Shown piece after piece: positions 10,865 through 22,371 of a stretch of DNA of 64,000 bases. Position 1 is the first letter of the stretch; every line of letters begins with the position of its first letter. Origin of the DNA: Pseudo-nitzschia pungens (taxonomy: Eukaryota > Bacillariophyta > Bacillariophyceae > Bacillariales > Bacillariaceae); assembly GCA_037355855.1 (NCBI GenBank), contig CM074759.1, positions 4,898,001 to 4,962,000 on the forward strand, written 5' to 3'. The translations under genes were made by a program, and so were the position numbers. Under the pieces are notes generated by a model. It saw nothing but the letters and a program-made list of their open reading frames with translations. It made no database searches and was not told where the DNA came from.

Positions 10865-11157
10865 ATGGCAGGACTTTACAGAGATCCTCCAATCAATTAC
10901 ACTCCTTCATTCAAGAGGAGCAAGCCAAAACTCACCAAGCTCTCCATCACAGATGCCAATGGCAATCAAGACAGCATGAAGATCCCTCTATTCACCAACA
11001 GAGGAAGACTAGAGGAATTCCTATTTGTCGAAGAAGCCTTTCGAAATGCAGCAAAGAATCTATCTCTTCCAGCAAGCAAATATTTAGGACACTTCACCAG
11101 ATGCCTAAATACAGACACCCAAAGCAAATGGACACACATGCTACAAGATCCATTAGA
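10865..11157 (+). pseudogene. Gypsy gag fragment (B family), cut by LINE
   Basis: The frame starts MAGLYRDPPINYTP and is clearly the same protein as the element B gag at 27085 (MAGLYRDPPINYTPSFN). It runs about 97 codons to the region around QSKWTHMLQDPL, then changes abruptly to LINE sequence at about 11157. The capsid C-terminal half, the zinc motif and all of pol are missing. The start ATG follows a leader identical in layout to the other copies. Confidence 0.8.
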
Positions 11158-13231
11158 AGGCTTACCCCCATGGCTTTCCAGCTGACATCCTCCAATCACT
11201 TGAGGGATCACCTTGACTGGCCCAGATGTCCTCCCCCACCTTGGCCTCCAGCAGCTCAGCGCTTATGGATCAAGGCTCTTCAGACCTGTTTTCTTCCTTC
11301 TTGCCCCCCCCTGCAGCCAGGGCATTGGCTCCTTCTTTTCACCTTGGGCATTGGCTCTCTCCCCAGACAGCTTCTCTTTGGCCTTGGTTTTTGTCTTTAT
11401 CCACCAACAGAATATTCTCCAAAACTTCTACTGGCTGGATTATGAGCACCTCCCAGGGCAGGGGCAGATACAGGGTCACTTCTGAACTCATTTCTGACAA
11501 ACCAGCAAGTGCTGATGTGCTTGTCTCCCCTGTTATCTTTGGCCAAGTTGTACGCGTGGTTGGGTCCTCAGCCTTGGTTTCTGAACCTCCTGATATGGAT
11601 CCTCTGGAGTACAATCCATATGATTCTCTTCCAGACTCCCCTGCAGATGCCTTTGATGCACTCTGTGAGTCTCCAAGGGTACTTCTCCACAAATATTCCC
11701 TACCACAGGCTGGCTGTCAGCACATTGTTGATGCTATTCAGAGCGGTACTGCCAGTGCTGTATGTGATGGATCGTATGATCCGGACCTTCTCAGAGGAAC
11801 TTCTGCTTTCATCCTGTCACCCAATACCTCCACCAAGACTACCTCATTGTTCCTCACTGGCTGTAATTTTGTCAGTGGATCCCCTGAGGATCAGTCATCC
11901 TACAGGAGTGAACTGGCAGGCATCATTGGGGTTCTCACCTGTTGCACTGCTCTGGTGAGTCTTTTTGATATTGCTTCTGGCTCTATCACCATTGCTCTGG
12001 ATGGTGACACAGCTCTCAAACAGGCTCAGGGATCATGGCCATTGGTTATTTCCCAGAAGTCTTTTGATTATGTTTATGTCATCAGAAACATGATTTCTGC
12101 CCTGCCAATCTCTGTGCACTTTCAGTGGGTTCAGGGACATCAAGCTGGAATCTTTCTTGATTGGTGGGTACTTTGCAATCATCAGGTTGACAGCATGGCC
12201 AAGGCATTTCTCTCTGTCCATAGAGCTTCTGCCCATCACTATCCCAGACTTGTGTTTGAGCCTTGGGCATTTTCTTTCAATGGATGCAAGTGTTCAAGGT
12301 TTGATCAGAATGCTTTGCATGTTGCCATTTCGGGTCCTCCTCTTCTTCAATATTGGCAGACCCACCATGATATCCCCATTCCACACCCTGTTTTGAGTTC
12401 CATCCATTGGTGTGCCCATCAGTCTGCTTTCAAACGTCTCCCTCCTGGCATGCAAAGGTGGTTTGTCAAGTTTGCTTCTGGCAGTATTGGTGTTGGCAAC
12501 CAACTCCTTCACTACCAGTATCAGGATCACTCCAGGTGCCCATTGTGTGATGCAGACAACAAGAAGGTTTCTCATGTGCTCTCCTGCAAGGATCCTGGGG
12601 CTGTCACGCACAGTGTGTCTGCCTTCACGGGACCCCTGCAGCAGCGGCTTGAAGTTGAACAAACTGATTCATCATTGGTTGTTGCGATCTTCTCACCAGA
12701 GTTCGGAAGGGCCAGAACATTTATCCATCATCTTACTCCCTTGCAATTGCTTCTGCTGTCAGGGCACAGAGGACAATTGGTTGGCACAACTGGCTTCTTG
12801 GTAGGTGGTCTCCTCGCTGGTACCAAATTCAGGCTGACTACTACTCCCACATTGGAAGCAAGCGCTCCCCCAGACGTTGGGCTACAGCTATCATCCATCA
12901 GTTCTTTCTTACCTCCTGGGATCTTTGGACATATAGGAATGAACGACTCCATGGTCCTGGGGGTACCCTTGATGCTGAACAACACCAATCTCTTGATGCT
13001 TCCATCACCTCAGAATTGGCAATTGGTGCAGCTGGTGCACTTCCCCAGTCACACTACCTGTTACAAACCCCTTTCCAAGTCCTACAAGGCTACACCCTGA
13101 CTGCCAAGCGGCAGTGGCTTGCAACCATCCACCTTGCCAGGAAGCAGTATGCAGCGCCTGTCCAACCTGAGCAGCCATACCAACGAGAGGCTGCTCTCCT
13201 CAGAGCCTGGCTTACTGGACCTTCGGGTTGA
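11158..13231 (+). pseudogene. LINE ORF2 C-terminal part (RNase H), two frameshifts
   Basis: The reading starts at TPMAFQLTSSNHLRDH, shifts frame at a C-run near 11310, continues through RNase H (VCDGSYDPDLLRG, SYRSELAG, ALDGDTAL, NHQVDSMAK) and a Cys/His motif (CPLCDADN..HVLSC). It then shifts again near 12688, where 7 bases present in the other copy are absent. The last segment reads through QGYTLTAKRQWLATIHLARK to a TGA at 13229-13231, 46 codons beyond the TAG that ends the homologous ORF at 40114. This copy cannot make a functional enzyme but preserves the longer C-terminus. Confidence 0.8.
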
Positions 13232-13530
13232 TTACACTTTGTACCTTGGTTTTGTCTTCTGTTCCTGCTTCTTCTCCTGCCTCACCCCTTTTGATACTGG
13301 TTTGAATCCCAATATCATCCCATCTCCCTTTCTCTCAAGTCCCTTTTTTTGTGGGACTTGTTTGTCTTTTTCCCTGCTTGTTGTTCAAGGTTTGTTTGAA
13401 AATTTGTCGTTCTGCCACTTGGGGTCCTGACTCTATGATGGAGGCGACGTTAAAGTCTGGTTACAGACTGAGTAATTTAGTTTCACCTTTGGTGATTAAA
13501 GTTATTTAAATACGTATATTATTATTATCA
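11158..13530 (+). mobile_element. 5'-truncated LINE copy (LINE-1 of this window)
   Basis: This matches the last 2.4 kb of the longer LINE (38173-40549) at high identity: the RNase H region, C-terminal zinc motif, 3' UTR hairpins and ATT-repeat tail. 5' truncation is normal for LINEs. The left flank is a Gypsy gag and the right flank is the middle of an LTR from the same family, so target DNA between them is missing; it is not a simple insertion with a target duplication. Confidence 0.85.
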
Positions 13531-13657
13531 TTCCATACTCAAGAAATCATTCCCATCTCGTAAAGTATTCATCCATTCTCTTTTGTAACACAATTTTATA
13601 ACAATACATCTTTAAAATACTCCTACTATCATGTGTTTCTACCTTAACATGTAACAA
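13531..13657 (+). repeat. 3' third of a B-family LTR
   Basis: The 127 bp match the end of the LTR at 10305-10659 (from CATTCCATACTCAAG to CATGTAACA) with a few substitutions and one short deletion. It probably is what remains of the 3' LTR of the element whose gag lies at 10865. Confidence 0.8.
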
Positions 13658-14157
13658 TCCCCATTGCCAATCTGTTGTATGCATACTTCCCCCATGGCAA
13701 AATGGTAGAGCAAATCTTTTGGCTCTCCTTGCAGATTGGGATGGTGTAATACCCTTGGGAGAGGTCTAGCGCCGTAGTGGACTTGAATTTCTGCAGTCAC
13801 TGGATGGTTTCCCCTATCCGTGGTAGTGGGAATGGTTTCCTTTGGATTGCTGCATTCATTTTCCGGAAATCAGTAAGCACTCGTATATCCCCAGTTTTCT
13901 TGGGTTGGCAGAAGGTAGGAGATGCCCATGGTGAATTGTAATCATGGGGGAGTTTCTCCAGGACTCCAATATCGCAAAGGCGTGTGATTTCCTTCTGGAG
14001 TGCTTGTTCAAAGGCATGGGGTACGGACTAGTACCACTGCCGGACAGGTTTGACTCCTGGTTGGAGTTTGATGGTTACCGGTTCACTGTTTTTGAGTAGT
14101 CCCAGACCTCCTCCAAAGAGGGTAGGGAACTTTTTCAATGTTGTCTTCAAGGTGTCC
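13658..14157 (-). pseudogene. Gypsy RT fragment, G2 family, minus strand
   Basis: Read on the minus strand this encodes the start of an RT: QPKKTGDIRVLTDFRKMNAA, then ALDLSQGYYTIPICKESQK and WGKYAYNRLAMG. It is close to the plus-strand RT at 25976-26500 (roughly 85-90% identical DNA by eye) but extends further upstream (FPTLFGGGLGLLK). In-frame stops are present (for example TAG in the region matching QWY-x-SVP). It ends at MG because the LTR piece on its left replaces the rest. Confidence 0.75.
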
Positions 14158-14955
14158 TTACAATTTGCGCGACGCGCATTTTGTCCGACATTCCGATGTT
14201 CCAGTACTAAAAATATGTAGATTTCTACACAACTTTACCATGCGATATCTCGCTCCCTTTTACACCCCCAATCATAACCCCAGGACCTACATGTATTCAC
14301 CAAGACCTGCGCTCTTCGTTTCTGCTATCGGTTCAGTTGCTGGCTGCTTCTTTTGGTTGAGTTGGTTGCCAATTCACCACTCGATGGAGGGATCAGCAAC
14401 AGCAGCAGCACCAAAACCGACACATAATTTTCTACAGCACTTCCAGTACAGATGCTACAGCAATTCACCACTCATTTTCGATGTACCATACTGCTTCGAT
14501 CTGTTTTCAAGCTCCACCCTCAAGGCCCTTAAGTATATCTTATACTTAATGTTCTACACTGTTTCCAAGCTGCTTAAGTGATTCTCACTTAAAGTTCTTC
14601 CACTGTAGGAATATTTCTACAAGAAATTCCAGATGTCATCTGTTTCCAAGTCTACTGCCCTGATGGACCATAAGTGTTCTCGCTTATGGTACTACTGTTT
14701 TCTGACCCAAGCCCCAAAGCCTCTAAGTACAGTTCGCTTAAGGCTCCACCACCTACATATACCTCTCAGATGCACACTTCAACTGTCATCTGTTTCCAAG
14801 TCTACTGCCCTGCTGGACCATAAGTGTTTTCGCTTATGGTCCTACTGTTTTCTGACCCAAGCCCCAAAGCCGCTAAGTACAGCTCGCTTAAGGCTCTCCT
14901 ACCTACATAACCCTCTCAGATGCACACTTCAACTGTCATCTGTTTTCAAGTCTCC
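14158..14955 (-). repeat. inverted repeat block with 150-bp tandem units (left copy)
   Basis: The outer 450 bp from ACAATTTGCGCG to about 14630 is the reverse complement, at about 95% by eye, of 25480-25975. Inside are tandem units of exactly 150 bp starting at 14637, 14787 and 14937 (the last partial). Each has the imperfect palindrome CCATAAGTGTTxxCGCTTATGG and the word CTTAAGGCTC. The block ends where the third unit breaks at about 14955. Its outer tip is itself an imperfect hairpin (ACAATTTGCGCG / CGCGCATTTTGT). Confidence 0.8.
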
Positions 14956-16810
14956 TGTATGAAGATATTCAAGGTGGGTGCTATGATCTGTGCTAAAGGC
15001 TCCTGTGTAGGAGGGTGTACTGGGGCTACAGGCAGCAGCCTCCAGTAACTGACTAACAGGTGCTGAGCTGAGTGCTGAGCTGTGTGCTAATTGGTAGCAT
15101 ACAGGCTTAGCAACAGGCTTAGCAACAGGCTTAGCAACAGGCTTAGCAACAGGCTTAGCAACAGGCTTAGCAACAGACCTATCCTGCTTAGTATGGATGC
15201 TAGCAGAAGTTACTAGGGCCGTCGCGTACGATTTGTACCAATCGTACGTACCCCAAGTAAAGCACCTGTTATGGTGTAGCTAAATGCTACAGGGTTAGGG
15301 TTGCTAATGCTACCAGATACTGAAAGATGCTAACCTACCATGATACCATGTTAAGATACTATGCTACCGCCGGGGTCGGGTCATTGGTGTATAATATGTA
15401 CCATGACCGGATACCCGACCCAAACAGTTACCAAACGTGCTAGCATAAGTGAGCTAGCACACGATTCGATCTAATAACTAATCGGAGATACGATACTCCG
15501 ATACGATACGCTACCCGTAGAATACAGTACCAGAGCTACAGAGCTCTGTTATTATACGAGTTATCAGGATGCTGTCACGATACGATACAGAGCTGAGCTG
15601 CGCTCAGCTCCTGACACGATATATTCACTCTTCATCTTCCACTCTAAATTAAACACCTATCATGCCCTCCCCTTTCGATCGATTCCGATGTACCTCTACT
15701 AGGAAAGTACCATGTAGTAACTAAGTGTATGCAATAGACCTTGAACAGTGCCACTGTAGACTCACCATTTGCCAGGGATGTACGTGTTATTATTGTTAAG
15801 GCTTTCCCCTATTTTCAGTACGCAGTACCAGACGATTTATCTACCGACCAAGTTCTATGAAGGTTGCTGACGAGCAATATCAACACAGTTTATCAGACCC
15901 ACCGCTCGACCCACTTCTACGAACCGGGACGCCGGCTAGAGCGCGTGATGAAACCCAGCTGGCTGATCACCACTGGCATCCATGCCTACACTTGGATGTA
16001 AAACCTCAGCTGTAACTGGACCAGCAGCTGACATCGTGAGATCCCTGATGTTAATGGGGAGCTCTTCCCCAGCAGACAGACAACGCGCGAATCGACCGGA
16101 GCCCACACATCCACCTCTGGGGCCTACTGATACAGAATACAGTAGCTGAGCGTCATGGTGGCACCATGGAGGCTCGGTCCGGTGGGGAAGGAGCAGGACG
16201 TGGAGAAAGCAGCGTCCATGATTCCCTGTTATTTTTACAGGATTCAAGGGGACGCTTGTTTGCCACAGATGGAACCACACTGGAAAAGAACTTTCGTGGA
16301 GACAGACCACCACGTACCTTCCAGTGAGAACAGTTATATCCAGCAGAATAAGGACATGACGTCAGGACCATCTGACCAGAATAATGAGGCCACTGATCCC
16401 CCTCAACCTGCCATGTCATCGATTTCGATTTTTAGCCAAGGGAACTTCAAAAACAGAAAAATACCGACCACCCGGACTTGGCAACAGTGATTCCTTGTTC
16501 CGGCCGAAATCAGGACCCTGAGATCAGTCATATCTCAAAAATCGAATCGATTGGACCAGAGCAGATAGACCAAATAGAACTCTTTTCTTTTGGTTGTCGA
16601 CACGTGACCTCCGATCGACACGGACCATCGATTCGGATGCTCTTTTTTTGATGACGATACGGAACTGTCGACACAGAACAATCGACACGTACCCTTTCCT
16701 TTTGGTCGTCGACACGAAACCTTTTCTTTTATCGGAAACAGTCCCCGCCACAAAAGAATTTGGTTCAGAAACTGGAGCAAGTTAGTTACTCAGAGCAAGT
16801 CAAGTTAACC
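14956..16810. other. non-coding region, probably including the Copia 5' LTR and leader
   Basis: No gene is supported. It contains a 12-bp minisatellite (15101-15176), several GCTGAG/GAGCTC-rich palindromic stretches around 15540-15620, and from about 16500 sequence rich in TCGACAC words leading to the Copia gag ATG at 16811. A Copia 5' LTR must lie in the second half if the element is complete. I could not define it because the 3' LTR is not in the window. A 111-codon plus-strand frame at 16155-16490 is unrecognised. Confidence 0.4.
15101..15176. repeat. 12-bp minisatellite
   Basis: About six perfect copies of ACAGGCTTAGCA in tandem. A similar 12-bp unit (ATCCTGCTTAGC) is repeated at 58852-58920, sharing the GCTTAGCA core. 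Confidence 0.9.
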
Positions 16811-18772
16811 ATGGCCAAGCAAACCAGAAGCCAAGCCGCCGCAGCTGCTGCTGCCGCCAACACTCCCCCAACTGGAGTCGCCGCTGGAGCCGGCGCTCCT
16901 GGAGCTGTCCCTGGAGGCGGCGCTGTCCCTGGAGGCGACGCTCCTCCACCTGGAGTCATCCCTGGAGCCGATGCTCCTCGAGTTGTTGGCGCCGTCCATG
17001 CCGGAGCGTCTGCTGGAGTTCCTCCTGTTGCTGGAGTTCCTCCTGTTGCTGGAGTCCCTCCTGTTGCTCCTGCTGTCTTTGGAGTCTCCAGGATCCAACA
17101 AGAACCCAACCTCGACATCCAACCACGATCTGAGATGATCCTGCTTGCTGTTGCTGAAGAACTGAGAGCAATGCGCAACGAGAATGCAGCTCGGATTGCT
17201 GCTGAGGCTGCTGCTGCTGCTGCTGCTGCTGCCGCCGCTGCTGCCACCGCTCGTGCTCCTGCTGCTGCTCCTGCACCTGCAGGAGCTAGTCCTGATATCC
17301 TCCAAGCTCATGCCACAGCCCAGGCTAATGGTGGCATCTCTGGGTACAAGAATGGAGCAAAGCTCACCTCAAGAGAGTTAGACCTCCACAAGATCCTTAC
17401 TGGTTTCAGCAACAGTGATACAGCGGACGAGTTATTCCGGAATGGCCTAAACAGCATCGAGTCGATCCAGCAACTCTCCGCCAAGGAGCTTCCCAAGTAC
17501 CTTCGTGATTTCAATGGAGATCGTCACCCAATGTGTCCCCACCATGAACAAGTATTCATCGGACTTTCCTTCAGACAATCCTTTAAGCTTCTTTCGGAGT
17601 GGATCCGCTACCAACCACTCATTGGTATCAAGCCTACAGCCCATACTTGGCTCAGTGATCCCCTCGCAGCCGACCGAACGCGCCAGCGTCTACATGAAAT
17701 GCAGACCGCCGACAAGGAGACAGTATCAGCATCCATTACTCCGCCGAAGCTCGCCAGCCTTGACAACTTCCGTCAGTGGGAAGAAAACTTCCGCCAGTTC
17801 CTCCGCTTCCAGTACAATGAACAAGGATTCCCCCTATCATATGTTATTCGTCCGAAAGAGCAAGAGACGGTGACTGCAGCCCAGAGATCCGCCACTGTTG
17901 GGAAGGATGGGATTTTTTCCAACTGGATGGATTACAATGTTCGATGTGCTACGCTTGAAGGCCCGCAGTTTGTCACCGACAACCATGATGTTTGGGTATT
18001 GCTCTGTAATGCAGTTTGCGATGGACCTGGCTGGGCATACACCCGAAGGTACAAAGACGCAAAGAATCCAACTGGAAATGCCTGAGCTGCTTTCCTAACC
18101 CTCTACGAGAATGCCTTCTCCGACACCAACGTTGCGGCTATCCTTGACAAGGTCCGTACGAGCATGTTCACTTCGAAATATACAGGGGATTCTTGCACCT
18201 ACGATTTTGAGAAGCACTGCAGGACCTGGTTGAATTTCCAGACTACGCTTGTCAACCACGACAAGTTCCCAGACGAACAAGACTTCACCATGAATTTCAT
18301 CCACAGCATCCAAAATGAACGGTTTGAGAACCCCAAGCTCCAGGTCCTCCAAACCGACAAGTACACCAAGGACTTCAACGAGTGCGTCTCTTTCTTCAAG
18401 AAATGCCTCGGCATACAGAAGATGGGTGCGGCTTCAATGAAGAGGGCACGAAGTATCTCCTCTGTGCGCCAAGGTGGTAGTAGCAATCAAGGAAGCAGCA
18501 ACGGCGGATCGTACAGTGGGACGATTGAAGACAAGAAGTATCCCCTCAAAGTTTACAGGACCTTCTCCAAGGAACAACGAAAGCAGTTGTATGACCTCCG
18601 TCAGAAGAAGAAGCCCCGAACTATTCAGTCAACAAGTTTGAACCAGACCACGCCTGCTGCCTCCGTGAACGAGACCCAAGGCGCCGGGAACAGTTTTGGG
18701 CCCAAGGGGCGCAGAAAGAACAAGACCAAGAAGGGCAACGGCTCGAACCAAGGACAGACCCCCAAGAACTGA
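16811..18772 (+). pseudogene. Copia-type gag with one internal UGA
   Basis: I start at 16811 (MAKQTRSQAAAA), the second ATG of the open stretch, because it sits directly upstream of the repetitive Ala/Gly/Pro head. The head (residues 1-180) is built of PGG and GVPPVA repeats and an Ala run. A helical capsid-like region follows (ELDLHKILTGFSN, FRQWEENFRQFLRFQYNEQG). An in-frame TGA at 18083 interrupts it, and the same frame continues as AAFLTLYENAFSD to LNFQTTLVNHDKF and a Lys/Arg-rich tail ending QTPKN. No CCHC knuckle is seen. The final TGA (18770-18772) is followed in the same frame by the protease. Confidence 0.75.
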
Positions 18773-19500
18773 ACCGACGGCCGGTGCCTGAAATTGAGTA
18801 GGGTAGGCCGGCTGTTGTACCAGATGGATCTGCCACGCGCGCGCCCCCCACCCAGTCCTGAGGGGCAATGCGAGTTGGACAGCCACGCTGATACGACTGC
18901 CGCCGGTTCCAATATGATCTTGATTGAAGATCAAGTCATCAGTCATGTCGATGTTCACCCTTTTTTGCCTGAGCTCGAGCCTATCAAGAACATTCCTATT
19001 GGGACTTGTGTTACGGCCTACAAAGCGCCCGACAGGAAAGTTTGGTTGATTTATTTCCACGAAGCGCTGTATTTTGGCGACAAGTTGTCCCACAGCTTGA
19101 TTTGTCCGAATCAGATACGGGACTGCCATCCCAATCGTGTCAATGAGGCGCCCCGTCAGTATGACGAAAAGTCCAGTCACTCCATCCATATTGACAATAC
19201 CGATCCTGAAGATCCCGGCGCGGGACACACCCTTGACATCAAGCTCATGCTTGATGGGGTCGTGTCCTATTTCCCTTCCCGCAAGCCAACCAAGCATGAG
19301 ATGGCTACATGCGATCATGTCGTTGCAACCCGAGATGTCCCTTGGGATCCAAAGAGCAAGAAGTTCGAGCAAGCTGAAGAAGCCATTGACGGCTCCCATC
19401 CTTTGAATCCTATGGTGTCTGTCATCCGCGCGGAGAAGCCCAAGTCCAAGCAGTCCACGACGAACAAGCGCAAGTTGGAGCCCGTCGAAACACAGTCCAA
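18773..19500 (+). pseudogene. Copia protease and start of pol, truncated by LINE
   Basis: In frame with gag after its UGA comes an aspartyl protease with CELDSHADTTAAG, the LDSHADT form typical of Copia elements of diatoms. The protein continues through HEALYFGDKLSHSLICPNQ and VVATRDVPWDPKSKKF and is lost near residue 240, where LINE ORF1 repeats begin (about 19500). Integrase, RT and RNase H are absent. A piece matching VATRDFPWDPKSKKF reappears at 40555-40617 on the far side of the LINE. Confidence 0.8.
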
Positions 19501-19529
19501 TTTTCTTCTCTGTCAGCAGCTTCTCAGTT

Positions 19530-19745
19530 AGGCTCCCAGCAGTCAGGCTCTCTGAAGTCAGGTACTCTGCCGTCAGACCCCCAGCAGTCAGGCTCTCCGA
19601 AGTCAGGTACTCTGCCGTCAGACCCCCAGCTGACAGGCTCCCAGCCGTCCGGATCCCAGCAGCCAGGCTCCCAGCAGCCAGGCTCCCAGCAGCCAGGATC
19701 CCCGCAGTCAGGCTCCCAGCTGACAGGCCAACAGCCGTCTGGACA
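19530..19745 (+). repeat. coding minisatellite in LINE ORF1 head
   Basis: Tandem 15-bp units of the kind GGCTCCCAGCAGTCA / GGCTCCCAGCAGCCA repeat along this stretch, with a 51-bp higher unit repeated near 19560-19640. In the ORF1 frame they read as Gln/Pro/Ser/Gly repeats (GSQQPGSQQPGS, SGTLPSDPQ). Confidence 0.8.
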
Positions 19746-19752
19746 CACACCA

Positions 19753-21434
19753 ATGGGTTCTGTGACCTCAGGCAAGGTCCCTGCTTCATCTATCCTCAAG
19801 CAATCTACTCTTGCCTTTTCCTCTGCCCAGAAGTCTGATCCCTCTCAGCCGAAAGCATGCCAATCCCAACGCAAGGAAGCTCTGGCTGCTGCAAACAGGG
19901 CTCATTCTGATTCCTTCTTCTGGTGTTTTTATGGTCAGGGTCCCTGTTCTGGCAGGTCTCCCATACCTCCTGCCATTCAAGCCTTTCGCAAATCTCCAAC
20001 AGGTTCCCGCTTATGGGCTGGATGCCCTAGCCCCACACACTTTTTCAGCAAGAAGGAGGGCAAAGACACGAAATCCATCCATGATATTTGCCAGACTGCC
20101 ATCCCTCCTGTTTATGCTCAAGCTTTTCCGGACAATCCTGATTGGCACACTGCCTCTGTAGGTTCCTTGGCCTCTCTTGCCTCTGCTTGCTTTCAAGGCT
20201 CTGCCCCAGCATGGACCAAGCAACCCTCTGGCCAGGCTCTGAAGAAATGTCTTATTGGTCTGGTCAAGATGTCTCCTGAGTGTTTTGACGACTTGTATTG
20301 TGAGGGCAACCTTCTGCCCAGCACTGAAGGAACAGTTTGGTTGGCAGCCAACCAGGTGCTTGGCTCCCACTGGCATTTCAAGAAGAGACCTCCTACCCCT
20401 GCGCCATCTGCGGCTGATGATGCTTCCACTTCTAAATCAGTGTCCTTTCTTCCTGGTGGTGGTGGTGCTACTGTCTTGTCCTCTTCTGCTGGGCATTTCC
20501 TCCAACGCCGAGGGGTTTGCTCAAGTGATTCCCGGGCTCCAGTGGATGTCACTGCTGGTACCAAGTGTTCCCATAGTTCTTTTGTCACGCTGTCCCTTCC
20601 CTGGTTGTTGTCTCAACGCCCTGGGGAGCTGTATGATGAACTGCTCAAGTCTCTCAAGGAAGCATTGGATCTCCTTTGGACTGTTGACAAGCGCCTGGTG
20701 TTGTATGTTTTTCCCTCCAGAGCCCGGCTCAACCCCAAGGCCAAGCCTGTTACCAAGCTTTGGACTACACTTCCTGACAGGAAAACATTGGAATTGTATG
20801 TTGCTCAGCTCTGGCTTCGCAGCAGAACTGCTCCTCACTTACGGTTCTTTGTGGGGCATAGTGTTTCCCTGGAGACTCTATTGTCTGTCCCCTTGCTCCA
20901 GAGACTCAGAGACCGTGACATGGACTTGAAGTTTGACCACATTCAGGCCCCAGTTATTGTCACCTGTGGTTTTCTCCTTGGATCCTACATGCAGAGTTTT
21001 GATCTTGACCACTACAACGAACTGCTTCAGACTCATCCCAGATTTCAGGCATGTCCTATTGCTGTTATCAGGAAGAGTATCAGCCTGGACAACTCCAGAA
21101 CTCCTGATCCCAATCCGGTTCTGGCTGCTCATGTTTTATGTGATGCTACCAAGCGAGCTCAAACTGGTAAGCTTCTCAAAGCCCAGTTCAATCGTTGCAA
21201 GCCTTCGGACATTGCCTCTCTTCCTGATGGCAAATTCTACAAGTTTATTGAGACAGCCACCAATCCTTCTGACAGGCCCCTCCCCCCTTCCAAGCTCAAG
21301 ACTGTTCGCCAAGCCAAGCACCGCCAAGCCAAATTTATTGAGAGTCATGAAACTGCTCCTGTTCTGGGTGTAGTGGATCTTAATCTTCCTGTTGATTTGG
21401 GCCAAGGGCTAGGTTTGAAGACCCTGCGCAGCGT
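19753..21434 (+). CDS. LINE-3 ORF1, first part
   Basis: The frame is open from the repeat head and has its first clear ATG at 19753 (MGSVTSGKVP). About 560 residues follow up to the insertion of G2 at GLKTLRSV. The protein is Ser/Pro-rich at first, then more ordered (WLLSQRPGELYDELLKSLKEAL, HLRFFVGHSVSLETLL, VTCGFLLGSYMQSFD, RQAKHRQAKFIESHE). I see no CCHC or RRM motif. LINE ORF1 proteins normally bind RNA and act as chaperones; that role is assumed from position only. The same frame resumes at 31629 as LMGIRTRDNW, so the ORF is open apart from the insertion. Confidence 0.6.
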
Positions 21435-21623
21435 TGCCGTGCACCGGAATACAGTCACGAATCTACTTGGGACTGGATTAAGGATAAGGATAAAAACAAT
21501 CAGCGAGTCGACAGAATCGCCGATTCAGAGCGCTCTTGGAACTGTAGCAAATAGACTAACCAATAGGGCTCACAATTTGCATATCACTACTATTCTAATC
21601 ACTAGTAGACCCGGGGTATGGCA
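21435..21623 (+). repeat. 5' LTR of G2
   Basis: It runs from TGCCGTGCACCGG to GGGGTATGGCA (TG..CA ends) and is repeated at 31435-31623. Inside is a short GGATAAGGATAA run. Confidence 0.95.
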
Positions 21624-22371
21624 TGATTTTAAAATCAAGCTGAGTGCTGATGACCATGAGCAGAAAGAAATCGATCGGCCAAGGGACCGACGAGATCGAA
21701 AGACTGCCAGAAAATGGAGGCACGGAGAAGCAAAACAGGGAGAAGGATATCCAGTGTCTGCAGCACCAGGAAGACCGACCCCAGCAGTGGTTAGCCCCAG
21801 AAGAGGGAGCAACAGCAGCAACAGAGACACCTAAGTACCTGAACAGGACCATGGTCGACAACAGGAAATAATCGAAAAATTTGAAAATACAGACTGAAAA
21901 AGTGACACATAAATCAGTGAGTGGACTAATTGGACCAACACTGAGTGGATGGACAGACCGTAGGAGGTATGCCAACCAAAACCAAAATATACGGATATCC
22001 GGAAAGGTATATAACAGAATACCCAAACACCACTAATCCCACGGGAAACGGGAAGTGGGACCGGCCCGGTGACGACTTAATAGAGAAGCAACGCCGGAGA
22101 ACCACAGGAATCGAATCCCACGAAATAAAAACAGAAACAACTCCGGGGAACCACAGGATTCCCGTGAACTAAAGAGAGAAACAACTCCCACCACTGGACA
22201 AACCAGGGGGAAAATCAGTTATAACACGAGTTATCACGAGAGCAGTGGAAATCCAGCAAGAAAAACTGGAGGAACTGAGCAATCACTTTTTGCTCAATTC
22301 CACCACAAGCAGCAAAGATAACAGAAATAGTGTAACTAAATTAAATCTAATAGAAAACTGATTAACTCACC
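21624..22371 (+). other. G2 leader (5' untranslated region)
   Basis: These 750 bases between LTR and gag contain no supported gene. The sequence directly after the LTR, TGATTTTAAAATCAAG, is an A/T palindrome rather than a TGG-type primer site. Three frames stay open by chance for about 75 codons. Confidence 0.5.

Noticed and set aside
13680..13760. Possible tRNA-like stretch (GGTAGAGCAAATC)
   Set aside because: It lies within minus-strand RT coding sequence and has no cloverleaf.
16786..17311. Ala-, Ser- and Gln-rich minus-strand frames opposite Copia gag
   Set aside because: They are mirror readings of the GCT/GCC-rich Ala/Gly/Pro head of gag.
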